DNA of 64,000 nucleotides from Flavobacteriaceae bacterium UBA5534 (lineage in GTDB: Bacteria > Bacteroidota > Bacteroidia > Flavobacteriales > Flavobacteriaceae): contig DINS01000031.1 in the NCBI GenBank assembly GCA_002426015.1, positions 1 to 64,000 on the forward strand, in the 5' to 3' direction. The notes beneath the pieces are model-generated. The model was not told the origin of the DNA, did not search any database, and saw nothing but the letters and a program-made list of their open reading frames with translations. The translations under genes and the position numbers were made by a program. Positions 7,833 to 16,915 of the stretch are shown here, piece by piece. Numbering within the stretch: the stretch's first letter is position 1; the number at the start of each line of letters is the position of its first letter.

Positions 7833-9104
7833 TCACCCTCTAACCATTGTAAAATATTGTTTGTCAATAGATTCTCTATGGTCAGGGTGTGCGATCTCTA
7901 CCAAGGCTTTCACTCTGTTTTTTATTGTTTTTCCGTATAAATTAGCAACACCATATTCCGTAACTACATAATGCACATGAGCTCTTGTAGTAACGACTCC
8001 TGCACCTGGTTTTAATGATGGTACTATTCTACTTATTCCTTTGCTTGTTACTGATGGTAATGCAATTATAGCTTTACCACCCTCACTTAACGATGCACCA
8101 CGTATAAAATCCATTTGTCCTCCTACTCCAGAATACATATTTGGCCCAATAGAATCAGCACAAACCTGACCTGTAACATCAACTTCAATTGCCGAATTGA
8201 TTGCAACCATACTAGGGTTCTGTTTTATAATAGAGACATCATTTACATAATTAGAAGCTCGCATTTCTATAAACGGATTGTCATCAACATAATCATATAA
8301 TCGTTGTGAACCGATTAAAAATGTAGCCAATGCTCGACCACGATTAATGTTTTTATAATTGCCATTAATTACATTCTTTAAGATTAAATCTATAACACCA
8401 TCAGAAAACATTTCTGTATGTAATCCTAGATCTTTATGATTGGTCAAACGCGTTAACACAGCATTTGGTATACTGCCAATTCCCATTTGAAGTGTACTTC
8501 TATCTTCAATTAAATTAGCTACAAAATCACCAATTTTGTTTTCAATAGCTGTTGGCTCTGGCATATCGTGACTTGGTAATAGCTCATGACTTTCAACAAA
8601 CATATCTATTTCAGAAACATGTATAATTCCTGCACCATGAGTTCTTGGCATGTATTTATTTACTTGAGCAATGACATATTTAGCATTATCGATTGCTGCC
8701 AAAGTTGCTTCGACCGAAACTCCCAAAGAGCAATATCCATGTCTATCCGGAACAGATACCTGTATCAGCGCCACATCTAAATCAATAATATTGCGTTTAA
8801 ACAATAATGGCAATTCGCTTAAAAACACAGGAGTATATGAACCATTTCCTGCCTTTAAGGTATGCCTTACATTTTTCCCAATAAAAAAAGAATTTACGTG
8901 AAAGCTATTTCTCAACTCTGGATTTGCATAAGGCGCTTCACCTTCAGTATGTAATTGACAAACCTCAACATTTCTTAATTCTTCATGACGATTGGTCATT
9001 GCTTTTATTAACGCTTGAGGCGCAGCGGCAGCCGCATGAATATAAACACGATTGTTTGATTTTATAACTTTTACTGCTTCTTCAGCACTTACTGGTGAAT
9101 ACAT
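7833..9104 (-). CDS. Acetyl-CoA hydrolase/transferase family (4-hydroxybutyrate CoA-transferase-like)
   Basis: This 423-residue enzyme belongs to the acyl-CoA:carboxylate CoA-transferase family with two similar alpha/beta domains. The motif HTEMFSDG carries the likely catalytic glutamate (Glu231), and GVGGQMDFIRGA and TEYGVANLYGKT are family signatures. Members move CoA between acetate and other acids (succinate, butyrate, 4-hydroxybutyrate), and the exact substrate cannot be read from the sequence. The ATG at 9104 is preferred: a TTG at 9125 extends the frame but falls within a TAnnTTTG promoter box. It is divergent from map. Confidence 0.88.
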   Translation of the reverse strand: MYSPVSAEEAVKVIKSNNRVYIHAAAAAPQALIKAMTNRHEELRNVEVCQLHTEGEAPYANPELRNSFHVNSFFIGKNVRHTLKAGNGSYTPVFLSELPLLFKRNIIDLDVALIQVSVPDRHGYCSLGVSVEATLAAIDNAKYVIAQVNKYMPRTHGAGIIHVSEIDMFVESHELLPSHDMPEPTAIENKIGDFVANLIEDRSTLQMGIGSIPNAVLTRLTNHKDLGLHTEMFSDGVIDLILKNVINGNYKNINRGRALATFLIGSQRLYDYVDDNPFIEMRASNYVNDVSIIKQNPSMVAINSAIEVDVTGQVCADSIGPNMYSGVGGQMDFIRGASLSEGGKAIIALPSVTSKGISRIVPSLKPGAGVVTTRAHVHYVVTEYGVANLYGKTIKNRVKALVEIAHPDHRESIDKQYFTMVRG

Positions 9105-9122
9105 GATAATTAATTTAGGCTG

Positions 9123-9130
9123 CAAAATTA
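9123..9130 (-). promoter_or_regulatory. -7 promoter element of the CoA-transferase gene
   Basis: The minus strand reads TAATTTTG here, ending 18 bases before the ATG at 9104. It supports that start. Confidence 0.6.
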
Positions 9131-9202
9131 TTTATTATTAATTGTTTAAAAGCTGTCGAAAATCATGTTTTGATAATAAAAGATTACAATTTTTATTTTA
9201 AG

Positions 9203-9210
9203 TATCTTTG
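9203..9210 (+). promoter_or_regulatory. -7 promoter element of map
   Basis: TATCTTTG followed by C matches TAnnTTTG and ends 16 bases before the ATG at 9227. An upstream in-frame start at 9170 would lie before the promoter and is rejected. Confidence 0.65.
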
Positions 9211-9226
9211 CCAATATTTTTTTAGC

Positions 9227-10045
9227 ATGATTATAGTAAAAACAAGAGAAGAAATTGAATTAATGCGCGAAAGTGCACTAGTGGTTTCTAAAACATTAGG
9301 TATGTTGGCCAAAGAAGTGAAGCCAGGTGTTACTACCTCAAGATTAGATAAAATGGCTGAAGAGTTTATACGTGAACAAGGTGCCATTCCTGGTTTTTTA
9401 GGTTTGTATGACTGCCCTTCAACGTTACTTTGTAGCACTAATGAAGCTGTAGTTCATGGGCTTCCAACTAATGTTCCACTTAAAGAAGGTGATATTGTAT
9501 CAATTGATTGTGGTGCTCTAAAAAATGAATTTTATGGAGATCATGCCTATACTTTTGAAATTGGAGAAGTCGCTCCAGAAACTAGAAAATTGCTTCAAGT
9601 CACCAAAGAATCTTTATATGTCGGAATCAAAGAATTAAAAGTTGGAAACAGAGTTGGTGATGTTGGTTTTGCTATACAAAATTATTGCGAAGCTCAAGGT
9701 TATGGTGTAGTAAGAGAACTTGTAGGTCATGGATTAGGAAAGAAAATGCACGAAGATCCTGAAATGCCAAATTATGGTAAGCGAGGTCGTGGTAAAAAAT
9801 TTATTGAAGGTATGGTTGTCGCTATTGAGCCTATGATAAATATGGGAACTCATAAAGTAAAGCAACTTAATGATGGTTGGACGATTGTTACTTTAGATGG
9901 ACAACCAAGTGCTCATTTTGAACACGATGTGGCTATTGTTGACGGAAAACCAGAAATCCTTTCGACCTTTGCTTACGTTTATGAAGCTTTGGGTATTACA
10001 TCTCATGAAGAAGATGAATTTCGCCAAAAAGCATTAGTGCTTTAA
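9227..10045 (+). CDS. map: Type I methionine aminopeptidase
   Basis: Removes the starting methionine from new proteins in the cytoplasm. The protein has 272 residues from the ATG at 9227 (MIIVKTREEIELM, the usual family start). The five metal ligands are visible: Asp94 in SIDCG, Asp105 in YGDHA, His168 in GHGLG, Glu201 in AIEPM and Glu232 in FEHD; His77 in VVHG contacts substrate. Many bacteria carry map beside secY and infA, but here it is followed 6 bases later by a methyltransferase gene, probably in one transcript. Confidence 0.95.
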   Translation: MIIVKTREEIELMRESALVVSKTLGMLAKEVKPGVTTSRLDKMAEEFIREQGAIPGFLGLYDCPSTLLCSTNEAVVHGLPTNVPLKEGDIVSIDCGALKNEFYGDHAYTFEIGEVAPETRKLLQVTKESLYVGIKELKVGNRVGDVGFAIQNYCEAQGYGVVRELVGHGLGKKMHEDPEMPNYGKRGRGKKFIEGMVVAIEPMINMGTHKVKQLNDGWTIVTLDGQPSAHFEHDVAIVDGKPEILSTFAYVYEALGITSHEEDEFRQKALVL

Positions 10046-10051
10046 TAGTAA

Positions 10052-10840
10052 ATGAAAAAACTTTTTAAACTTATTCTTAATACAATTCCAAGACCTTTAC
10101 TGATTAGGTTAAGTTATGTTGCTCGTCCTGTTTTAGCATTTTTTTTAAAAGGCAATACATTTACTGACCCAATTGATGGCAAAAGCTTTAAATCATTTTT
10201 ACCTTATGGTTATGGCAACCAACGTAATAATGTTTTGTCCCCTTCAACGCTATCGTTAGAGCGTCATCGACTGCTTTGGTTGTATCTTCAAAATGAAACT
10301 GATTTTTTTTCTGCACAAAAAAAAGTATTACACTTTGCCCCAGAACAAGCTTTCTATAAGCGTTTCAAGAAAATGAAACATCTAGATTATGTGACAACCG
10401 ATTTAAATTCGCCTTTAGCTGATGTAAAAGCAGATATTTGTAATCTTCCATTTAATGATAATGAGTTTGATTTCATACTATGTAATCATGTGTTGGAACA
10501 TATTCCTGATGACACTAAAGCAATGCAAGAATTGTATCGTGTAATGACAAAAGGCGGTATGGGAATCTTTCAAATTCCACAAGATTTAAAACGAGAAAAA
10601 ACCTTTGAAGACAATACAATAACTGACAAAAAGCAACGTGCAGAAATTTTTGGGCAATATGACCATGTTAGAGTGTATGGTCGTGATTATTTTGATAAAC
10701 TCCGAAGTATTGGTTTTAAAGTTGATGAAGTAGACTACACTTCTAAACTTTCAAATGAAGATGTCATTAAATACTGTTTGGCTAAAGGGGAAATTATTCC
10801 TGTGGTTTATAAGGTGGATTCTGCATCAAGTGCGGAATGA
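10052..10840 (+). CDS. SAM-dependent methyltransferase
   Basis: This class I methyltransferase (262 residues) has a slightly atypical motif I (KVLHFAPEQAF), an acidic residue at the end of strand 2 (TTDLN), motif II in NEFDFILCNHVLEHIPDD and a post-motif helix with MQELYRVMTKGG. These place it in the Methyltransf_11 group. N-terminal residues 1-60 are hydrophobic and basic and may touch the membrane. The substrate is unknown. It follows map at 6 bases and converges on apbE at 13 bases. Confidence 0.83.
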   Translation: MKKLFKLILNTIPRPLLIRLSYVARPVLAFFLKGNTFTDPIDGKSFKSFLPYGYGNQRNNVLSPSTLSLERHRLLWLYLQNETDFFSAQKKVLHFAPEQAFYKRFKKMKHLDYVTTDLNSPLADVKADICNLPFNDNEFDFILCNHVLEHIPDDTKAMQELYRVMTKGGMGIFQIPQDLKREKTFEDNTITDKKQRAEIFGQYDHVRVYGRDYFDKLRSIGFKVDEVDYTSKLSNEDVIKYCLAKGEIIPVVYKVDSASSAE

Positions 10841-10853
10841 CAACCTTCAATAC

Positions 10854-11834
10854 CTAGTTTTCTGGAAAACCATTTAAAGCCAAAGTTTCCAACTCTTTAT
10901 TATCATTTTCAAAAATTAAAAACACTTTCAATTCTGGATGCGTTTTTAAAAAGCCTTTCACCTTTTCTATTCCCATAGCTTTAAAAGCAGTGGCATAACC
11001 ATCGGCAGTCATACAATCGTCAGCAATAACAGAAATACTCAACAAATTGGTTTTACTTGGATAACCCGTTTTTGTGTCTATAATATGAGAATATCTATTT
11101 CCTAGACTATCGGTTTTAAATTTTCTGTAAGTCCCAGAAGTTGCCATCGATTCATCATGAAGTGATATAGCTTTCATGATGGATTGTGTACCATCAAAAT
11201 GAGGCATCTCTACGCCTACTTTCCAAGGTTGCTGCTTTTCGATATTGACGCCTTTGGCTCTTATTTCGCCACCAATTTCTACGATATAGTTTTCAATGTG
11301 TTTACTTTCTAGAAACTCGGCTATCACATCTACACCATACCCTTTGGCAATGGCATTAAAGTCAATAAATGCATTGGGCTCTTTAACAACCTTATTGTTT
11401 ACTAATCCTGCACGATTGAAACCAACAGAGTGCATCAAACTATCAATTTTCAAACTATCCAAACCAATTATTTTTCCTTCTGGACCAAAATCCCATGCGT
11501 TGACCATAATACCAATAGTTGGATCAAATGCACCTTCGGTAAATCGATAAATTTCCTTTGATTTATTAAATACTTTAATGAAATGTTTGTCCACCTCAAC
11601 AGGTTCATTTCTGTTTAATTTAGAAATATCAGAATTGGTCTGATATGTGGACATCGATTTGTTGATGATATAAAACAAACTGTCAAACTGTTTTTGAAAG
11701 TCCTGTTCGTCATGTGAATAATAAGTAACAGCATAGCTCGTTCCAAAAACTTCACCTGTCTGTTTGGTGTTTTTTGGTTCCTGTTTGCAAGAAAGGATAG
11801 TTAAGCAAATAAGTACAACAAAAATGTATTTCAT
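10854..11834 (-). CDS. apbE: FAD:protein FMN transferase (ApbE)
   Basis: Periplasm-facing lipoprotein (326 residues, lipobox LTILSC at 11-16) that attaches FMN to threonine residues of flavoproteins such as NqrB and NqrC. Motifs seen are GTSYAVTYY, FDPTIG, AIAKGYGVDVIAE, GGEIRAKG, SGTYRKF, HIIDTKTGYP and the metal-site TADGYATA. The nqr operon lies 2.3 kb away on the same strand and provides the natural targets. The gene abuts the stop codon of the small gene upstream (TAG directly followed by ATG), so the two are cotranscribed. Confidence 0.94.
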   Translation of the reverse strand: MKYIFVVLICLTILSCKQEPKNTKQTGEVFGTSYAVTYYSHDEQDFQKQFDSLFYIINKSMSTYQTNSDISKLNRNEPVEVDKHFIKVFNKSKEIYRFTEGAFDPTIGIMVNAWDFGPEGKIIGLDSLKIDSLMHSVGFNRAGLVNNKVVKEPNAFIDFNAIAKGYGVDVIAEFLESKHIENYIVEIGGEIRAKGVNIEKQQPWKVGVEMPHFDGTQSIMKAISLHDESMATSGTYRKFKTDSLGNRYSHIIDTKTGYPSKTNLLSISVIADDCMTADGYATAFKAMGIEKVKGFLKTHPELKVFLIFENDNKELETLALNGFPEN

Positions 11835-12212
11835 CTAATTAAGATTGGTTTCTACTATTTGGATGCCATTATATTCAATTAAATAGTCTTCGTTTAAATA
11901 TATTGGCAAATCTTCTCCATTTGGATTTCCTAAACCCACACCAGCATATAGCACTTTGGCATCTTGTTCACGAGCATGCTTTTTGAAACTTTCCATCCAA
12001 ACGACATCATAGTTATTAGGATTTTCAGGCAATATGACCACTTTAACAATGACAAAAAAATATTGTTTGTTTTTATCCATACAAACAAATTGAGGGTGTT
12101 TTTTTAGCTTGCTATTGATGGCGATAAACTCAAAGCCTCGTCGCTCTAAGTCTTTCCCAACTTCATTCATGGCGAGGTTATGCAATTCTTGTTCTGTTAA
12201 TGGCTTACTCAT
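11835..12212 (-). CDS. Small conserved protein with nuclease-fold-like pattern, apbE partner
   Basis: A 125-residue soluble protein with no signal peptide. The pattern helix (LHNLAMNEVGKDLERRGFEF), strand, HPQFVCMDKNKQ, then YFFVIVKV looks like a PD-(D/E)XK restriction-like fold in which only the lysine (IVK) survives, so it is probably not a working nuclease. I believe similar short proteins are sometimes labelled as NqrF in automatic annotation; nothing here resembles the flavin or iron-sulfur domains of NqrF. It abuts apbE without a gap, hinting at a link to flavinylation. Function unknown. Confidence 0.72.
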   Translation of the reverse strand: MSKPLTEQELHNLAMNEVGKDLERRGFEFIAINSKLKKHPQFVCMDKNKQYFFVIVKVVILPENPNNYDVVWMESFKKHAREQDAKVLYAGVGLGNPNGEDLPIYLNEDYLIEYNGIQIVETNLN

Positions 12213-12290
12213 AGTGCAAAAATAAAAGAAATCTAGTTATGTGATGACATATTTTAAGCCTTTCGATGTACATAAAAACCCGTAAATATC

Positions 12291-13019
12291 ATGAAACCCT
12301 TAAAAACATTGACCCTTTTGCTTATCATTACAGGCAGTATTTTATTTAGCAACTGTTCTGATTCAGGTAATGATGACGACAATAACGCACCAAGCATTTT
12401 TTCGGTAAACACAACAGTCATAGGTTTTGACTATGCCAAAATCGAGTGGACAGAATCATTGGACAGTGATGATGACCCTGTAACCTACGCTATTATTCTT
12501 GAAGGGCAAGAAGTAGCCACAGGTTTGACAGCCTTAACATTTTCATTTTATAATTTGGAAAGCGACACCTTGTATTCTGGATATGTCGAATCCAGAGATG
12601 GAAGAGGCGGAACTAATAGAGCAGATTTCTTCTTTACTACAGATCCAGAGGTAATAATTACTCAAATAACGGTTGAAGAATTCTTATATCCGACTCAAAA
12701 TAACTGTAACGGCGTGACAACAGCTTTGGAAATTGATGCTGGAGTTAAAGTACCAAAATACGAAGGCAATGTGACCTATAATGTATCATTTAGTGTACTA
12801 ACTCTTAATAATGGAAATGCCACAGTGGCAGCAGCCACTAGATCTTGGACCAACTCAAATTATAGTACTTATTATATTTATGATTATGATGAGAACAATT
12901 ATTTCGTTTGGCAAGCTGGTGGTGGGTTTGCCTGTAGTAACCATCCAAATATTGATGAAACTAGAGCATATTATGCATCTGCGTCAGGAGAAGCAACAAT
13001 CACATTCACCAGAAATTAG
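12291..13019 (+). CDS. Lipoprotein with fibronectin type III domain
   Basis: This 242-residue protein starts with a lipoprotein signal (lipobox region ILFSNC, Cys at about 22) followed by SDSGNDDDNN, an acidic stretch like the surface-export signal of Bacteroidetes lipoproteins. Residues about 32-118 form an FN3-like domain (PSIFSVNTTVIGFDYAKIEW, then YSGYVESRDGRGG). The remainder is a beta-rich domain with two cysteines that I do not recognise. It is a lone gene, divergent from the apbE pair, ending at a strong terminator. Confidence 0.78.
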   Translation: MKPLKTLTLLLIITGSILFSNCSDSGNDDDNNAPSIFSVNTTVIGFDYAKIEWTESLDSDDDPVTYAIILEGQEVATGLTALTFSFYNLESDTLYSGYVESRDGRGGTNRADFFFTTDPEVIITQITVEEFLYPTQNNCNGVTTALEIDAGVKVPKYEGNVTYNVSFSVLTLNNGNATVAAATRSWTNSNYSTYYIYDYDENNYFVWQAGGGFACSNHPNIDETRAYYASASGEATITFTRN

Positions 13020-13086
13020 AAAATCGGAACGACGGTTAAAACTTCCATTATTTAAATTTTGATTTGTAAACAAGAGAAATAATTAG

Positions 13087-13122
13087 ACCTGACAGGTTTT
13101 AAACAACCTGTCAGGTTTTTTT
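13087..13122 (+). terminator. Rho-independent terminator
   Basis: A 12-bp stem (13087-13098 with 13105-13116) with a 6-base loop is followed by seven T. It ends the FN3 lipoprotein transcript. The stem sequence ACCTGACAGGTT is of a type I would expect to recur in related genomes, but no second copy lies in this window. Confidence 0.85.
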
Positions 13123-13126
13123 CATA

Positions 13127-13996
13127 CTATTTAAACCGAACAAATTTAGAATCGTAGAACGTATAATTGGACACAGGAATCACGGCATCTTTTTTTAAAC
13201 GATACCATGGAGAAATGGAAGCATCTTCAAGATTCTTTACCAAATGCACACTTTGGGCTGGCGTATTCCCTTGAAAGAGAAGATAGATTTTTTCTCCATC
13301 CACATTTACAGCTTCGTCACAAATCATTACAATATGCCCTGGAGAGCCTCCTTTTATAAGCATATCACCAATTTTTAGGTTTTTGGCATCTTCAATTTTA
13401 GGCAATTCATTATAAAGTGATAATGTTCCTGCATACATATAAATGAGGTTCAAATAATTATAAAAATTAGCTTTAGATTCGTTTTTAGATGCAGATTTAC
13501 TAAATGTTACTTTATTACCGTTGATAATTGGTCGATATCCTTCAGCATAGGCCTTCCAAGAACAATAATCACCAGATGTGAAATTGAAGCCTATCTCATC
13601 TTTTCTGTTAGTGTCCCAAAGATATTCGCTCCTAATTCTAATTAAAGCATCAGCACATTGTTGCAGCCCATTTGAAGGTACTGGAATTTCTAAAACACCA
13701 ATATGGCCACCTTGCCAAAAATAATCAGTATCATCATAATTAATAATTTTTGAGCCAAACGTTTTTAGCTTATAATTACGCAAATATTCTTCAAATGATC
13801 CTTTTGGGTAATCTACACGTTTATAGCCTTCAGGAATGTTTACCCTACTTTTTATAGTTAGACTATCTTCATTAATATGATTGGTCTTTTCAATAGAAGC
13901 AACAATCATATTGGTTGCTTGCTTAACAGGTTTAAATTGATAAGCAACAATTACAAATACTGAAAGTAGAGATAAAATAAGAATTAGCTTTTTCAT
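13127..13996 (-). CDS. DUF4846 domain-containing exported protein
   Basis: This 289-residue protein has an N-terminal signal or anchor (residues 1-20) and a body matching the DUF4846 family: QCADALIRIRSEYLW, FNFTSGDYCSWKAY, GGSPGHIVMICDEA, LLFQGNTPAQSVHLV and ISPWYRL near the C-terminus. The GHIVMI and GNTPAQS segments recall NlpC/P60-like envelope hydrolases, but no activity is established that I know of. It is a single gene on the minus strand with no close partner. Confidence 0.82.
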   Translation of the reverse strand: MKKLILILSLLSVFVIVAYQFKPVKQATNMIVASIEKTNHINEDSLTIKSRVNIPEGYKRVDYPKGSFEEYLRNYKLKTFGSKIINYDDTDYFWQGGHIGVLEIPVPSNGLQQCADALIRIRSEYLWDTNRKDEIGFNFTSGDYCSWKAYAEGYRPIINGNKVTFSKSASKNESKANFYNYLNLIYMYAGTLSLYNELPKIEDAKNLKIGDMLIKGGSPGHIVMICDEAVNVDGEKIYLLFQGNTPAQSVHLVKNLEDASISPWYRLKKDAVIPVSNYTFYDSKFVRFK

Positions 13997-14102
13997 CTAT
14001 TAATAATTATTTGTTTTTCAGTGGTCAGATGCAATGCCCAAATTATAATTCTATTGGGTTTGGCGCAATTCGTTAAATGGGCATTTCATAATTATTGTAA
14101 CG

Positions 14103-14130
14103 AAAAAACCCAACACTTTCGTATTGGGTT
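14103..14130 (-). terminator. Terminator of the nqr operon
   Basis: On the minus strand a 10-bp stem (14130-14121 with 14116-14107, one G-U pair) closes a GAAA tetraloop and is followed by a U-run (complement of 14103-14108). It lies 21 bases after the nqrF stop codon. Confidence 0.88.
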
Positions 14131-14151
14131 TGATTTTATATGTACTGAAGA

Positions 14152-15462
14152 TTATCCTCCAAAGTCATCAAATCTGATATGTTCGTCTGGAATTCCAAAG
14201 TCTTCTCCCATTTTTTGAACCGCTTGATTCATTAATGGAGGACCACAGAAGTATAACTCGATATCTTCTGGCGACTCGTGTTTGCTTAAATAATTATCAA
14301 TCACACAATTGTGAATAAACCCAACAAATCCATCTCCAGGAGCATCAATATTTTCTTTTACTTTCCAGTTATCTTCTGGCAAAGGTTCAGATAATGCTAA
14401 ATAGAACTTAAAATTAGGAAAATCGTTCTCCAATTGTTTAAAGTGATCTAAATAGAATAACTCACGCTTAGAACGTCCACCATACCAATAGGTCACCTTA
14501 CGATTCGTTTTTAAGGTTTTAAATAAGTGGTATAAGTGTGAACGCATTGGTGCCATACCAGCTCCACCACCAACATATAGCATTTCAGAATCTGACTCAT
14601 TAATGAAGAACTCTCCATAAGGACCAGAAATAGTTACTTTATCACCTGGTTTTTGAGCAAAAATGTATGACGACGCAATACCTGGATTAACAGCCATCCA
14701 ACCGTTTTTAGCACGATCCCAAGGTGGAGTAGCAATACGAACGTTTAACATAATTTCACGTCCTTCTGCTGGATAAGAAGCCATAGAATAGGCTCTTTCA
14801 ACAGTTTCTGTGTTTTTCATTACTAGAGGCCATAAATTAAATTTATCCCATTCTGCTTGAAACTTATCTGGAGTTTCGTGCTCTTGTGGATGCGCAGTAA
14901 TATCGATATCTGAATATTTGATTTCGCATGGTGGAATTTCAATTTGAATATATCCTCCAGCTTTATAACCCATATCTTCAGGTATTTCTACTACAAACTC
15001 TTTAATAAAAGAGGCAACGTTATAATTACGAACAACAGTCGCTTCCCATTTTTTAATTCCAAATACTTCTTCAGGAATAGTGATTTCCATGTCTTGTTTC
15101 ACTTTTACCTGACAAGATAAACGTGCTCCATGTTTTAACTCACTACGTGTAAAATGTGGAGTTTCTGTTGGTAAAGCTTCGCCTCCACCAGATAATACGT
15201 GACATTCACATTGAATACAAGTACCTCCACCACCACAAGCAGATGGTAAGAATATTTTATTATTTCCTAACGTTGAAAGTAAACTTCCACCTGAAGCAAC
15301 TTCAATTGTTTTTTCACCATTAATCGTAATTTTTACTGGACCAGATGGTGATAGTTTTTGTTTGACTACCAATAAAAGCGTTACCAGTAAAAGTGTAATT
15401 ATTAAAAATGCTACTACTGTTGCAATAATGGTTCCTAATGTTCCTGCTGCTAATAAAATCAT
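14152..15462 (-). CDS. nqrF: Na+-translocating NADH:quinone reductase subunit F
   Basis: NADH-oxidising entry subunit of Na+-NQR (436 residues). The order is one N-terminal membrane helix (residues 5-34), a plant-type 2Fe-2S domain with Cys76, Cys82, Cys85 and Cys117 ([12 protein letters not shown] and SCQVK), then an FAD domain ([13 protein letters not shown], the RxYS flavin motif) and an NADH domain ([23 protein letters not shown]). Electrons pass from NADH via FAD and 2Fe-2S to the other subunits while Na+ is pumped out. It is the last gene of the operon, 1 base after nqrE. Confidence 0.97.
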   Translation of the reverse strand: MILLAAGTLGTIIATVVAFLIITLLLVTLLLVVKQKLSPSGPVKITINGEKTIEVASGGSLLSTLGNNKIFLPSACGGGGTCIQCECHVLSGGGEALPTETPHFTRSELKHGARLSCQVKVKQDMEITIPEEVFGIKKWEATVVRNYNVASFIKEFVVEIPEDMGYKAGGYIQIEIPPCEIKYSDIDITAHPQEHETPDKFQAEWDKFNLWPLVMKNTETVERAYSMASYPAEGREIMLNVRIATPPWDRAKNGWMAVNPGIASSYIFAQKPGDKVTISGPYGEFFINESDSEMLYVGGGAGMAPMRSHLYHLFKTLKTNRKVTYWYGGRSKRELFYLDHFKQLENDFPNFKFYLALSEPLPEDNWKVKENIDAPGDGFVGFIHNCVIDNYLSKHESPEDIELYFCGPPLMNQAVQKMGEDFGIPDEHIRFDDFGG

Positions 15463-15463
15463 C

Positions 15464-16177
15464 TTACTCGTTTACTTTTGTATTGTTAGCTAACTCTTTA
15501 TCAGTGTCTTTTTTTGGTTCTTCAACCTTCACTGTTTTTTCTTCTTTTGGAGCTTCATCACCACCAGTTAACATACCTCCAAAACTCATAAATCCAATTG
15601 CCATTAATCCTGTAATGATAAATGTAATTCCTAATCCTCTTAAAGCTGGTGGCACGTTTGAATATCTGATTTTTTCACGAATTGCTGCAATAGCTAAAAT
15701 TGCTAAAAACCAACCTATTCCAGAACCTATTCCGTAAACCGTAGCTAAACCTAAAGTAGGAATTTCACGAGATTGCATAAATAATGAACCTCCTAAAATA
15801 GCACAGTTTACTGCAATAAGAGGTAAGAAAATACCAAGTGAATTGTAAAGTGATGGTGAAAATTTCTCAACCACAATTTCTACTAATTGTACCATGGTTG
15901 CAATAGTGGCAATAAACATGATAAATGATAAGAAACTTAAATCGTAATCTGCATACTCTGCACCTAACCATTTTAAAGCACCTGGTTGCAATAAATACTG
16001 ATCTAACAACCAGTTTAAAGGCACAGTAATTGCTAATACAAAGATTACTGCTGCCCCAAGACCAACTGCTGTTGATACTTTTTTAGAAACGGCAAGGTAA
16101 GAACACATTCCAAGGAACGTGGCAAATACCATGTTATCTATAAATATTGATTTTAAAAATAATTCTAAATGTTCCAT
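15464..16177 (-). CDS. nqrE: Na+-translocating NADH:quinone reductase subunit E
   Basis: Membrane subunit of Na+-NQR (237 residues) with about six transmembrane helices and the conserved early cysteine in [13 protein letters not shown] and a second in [11 protein letters not shown], which together hold the intramembrane iron centre with NqrD. Most NqrE proteins are about 200 residues; this one has a C-terminal hydrophilic tail from about residue 205 ([20 protein letters not shown]). The gap to nqrD is 84 bases and holds a repeat, unlike the other junctions of the operon. Confidence 0.96.
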   Translation of the reverse strand: MEHLELFLKSIFIDNMVFATFLGMCSYLAVSKKVSTAVGLGAAVIFVLAITVPLNWLLDQYLLQPGALKWLGAEYADYDLSFLSFIMFIATIATMVQLVEIVVEKFSPSLYNSLGIFLPLIAVNCAILGGSLFMQSREIPTLGLATVYGIGSGIGWFLAILAIAAIREKIRYSNVPPALRGLGITFIITGLMAIGFMSFGGMLTGGDEAPKEEKTVKVEEPKKDTDKELANNTKVNE

Positions 16178-16188
16178 ATATTTTAAGT

Positions 16189-16257
16189 CTTCGGTATTCA
16201 GTTTGCAGTCTTCAGCAGCATTTGTTTACTGCTTACTGTGACTGTGGACTGCCTACT
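16189..16257. repeat. Degenerate CAGT/ACTG-rich intergenic repeat
   Basis: This stretch between nqrD and nqrE is built of imperfect short words: GCAGTC, CTTCAG, TTACTGC, TTACTGTGACTGTGG and ACTGCC. A related short piece occurs at 54213-54240 upstream of yqeY. It looks like a dispersed flavobacterial intergenic repeat and not coding sequence; there is no reading frame and no clear hairpin. Confidence 0.55.
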
Positions 16258-16261
16258 CTTT

Positions 16262-16912
16262 TTAGTCTTCTATTAAAGCTTTATTTCTACTACGTTGCAC
16301 CCAAATAATAATTCCTACAACAATTAATGCCATTGGAGATAATAACATAAATCCGTTATTCTCGTATCCTAAAGCATATAATCCTGATAATTCTCCAGGA
16401 ATAGGATTACCTAATACAGGGAAACCTAATAGGGTTCCAGAACCTAAAAGTTCTCTAAAGAAACCAACGATTACAAGAATTAAACCATAACCTGCAGCAT
16501 TACCAATACCATCTAGAAAAGATCTCCAAGGACCATTTGCTAAAGCAAAAGCCTCAAAACGCCCCATAATAATACAGTTGGTAATAATTAATCCTACGAA
16601 AACTGATAAGGTTTTACTTAATTCGTAAGCAAAAGCTTTTAATACTTGGTCAACAATAATAACCAAAGCGGCTACTACGACCAATTGTACAATAATTCTA
16701 ATTTTAGATGGAATGATGTTTCTCATAAGAGAGATTACAACGTTTCCAATACCTAATACAAACAATACAGATATGGCCATTACAATAGAAGCTTTAAGCT
16801 CTGCAGTAATTGCTAATGCAGAACAAATACCTAATACTTGAATCGTAATAGGGTTATTATCTGCTAATGGATCTAATATTAATTTGCTATCTTTTTTTGA
16901 TAAAAGTCCCAT
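16262..16912 (-). CDS. nqrD: Na+-translocating NADH:quinone reductase subunit D
   Basis: Membrane subunit of Na+-NQR (216 residues), related to NqrE and RnfE. It has about six helices, with the paired cysteines in VLGICSALAIT and LIITNCIIMGRFEAFA that share the intramembrane iron centre with NqrE. Length is normal. It starts 3 bases after the nqrC stop codon. The gene lies third from the 3' end of the operon and is followed by the repeat-bearing 84-base gap. Confidence 0.97.
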   Translation of the reverse strand: MGLLSKKDSKLILDPLADNNPITIQVLGICSALAITAELKASIVMAISVLFVLGIGNVVISLMRNIIPSKIRIIVQLVVVAALVIIVDQVLKAFAYELSKTLSVFVGLIITNCIIMGRFEAFALANGPWRSFLDGIGNAAGYGLILVIVGFFRELLGSGTLLGFPVLGNPIPGELSGLYALGYENNGFMLLSPMALIVVGIIIWVQRSRNKALIED

Positions 16913-16915
16913 ATC

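Noticed and set aside
11835..12212. Considered as an NQR subunit F because of its closeness to apbE
   Set aside because: It has no iron-sulfur cysteines and no FAD or NADH motif; a complete nqrF is present at 14152-15462.
14021..14218. Open frame of 65 codons between the DUF4846 gene and nqrF
   Set aside because: It runs over the nqr terminator and into the antisense of nqrF, has no promoter or signal and an unnatural composition. The region is explained by the terminator.
16189..16257. Considered as a CRISPR remnant or small RNA
   Set aside because: There is no regular repeat-spacer spacing, no cas gene and no stable fold or promoter.
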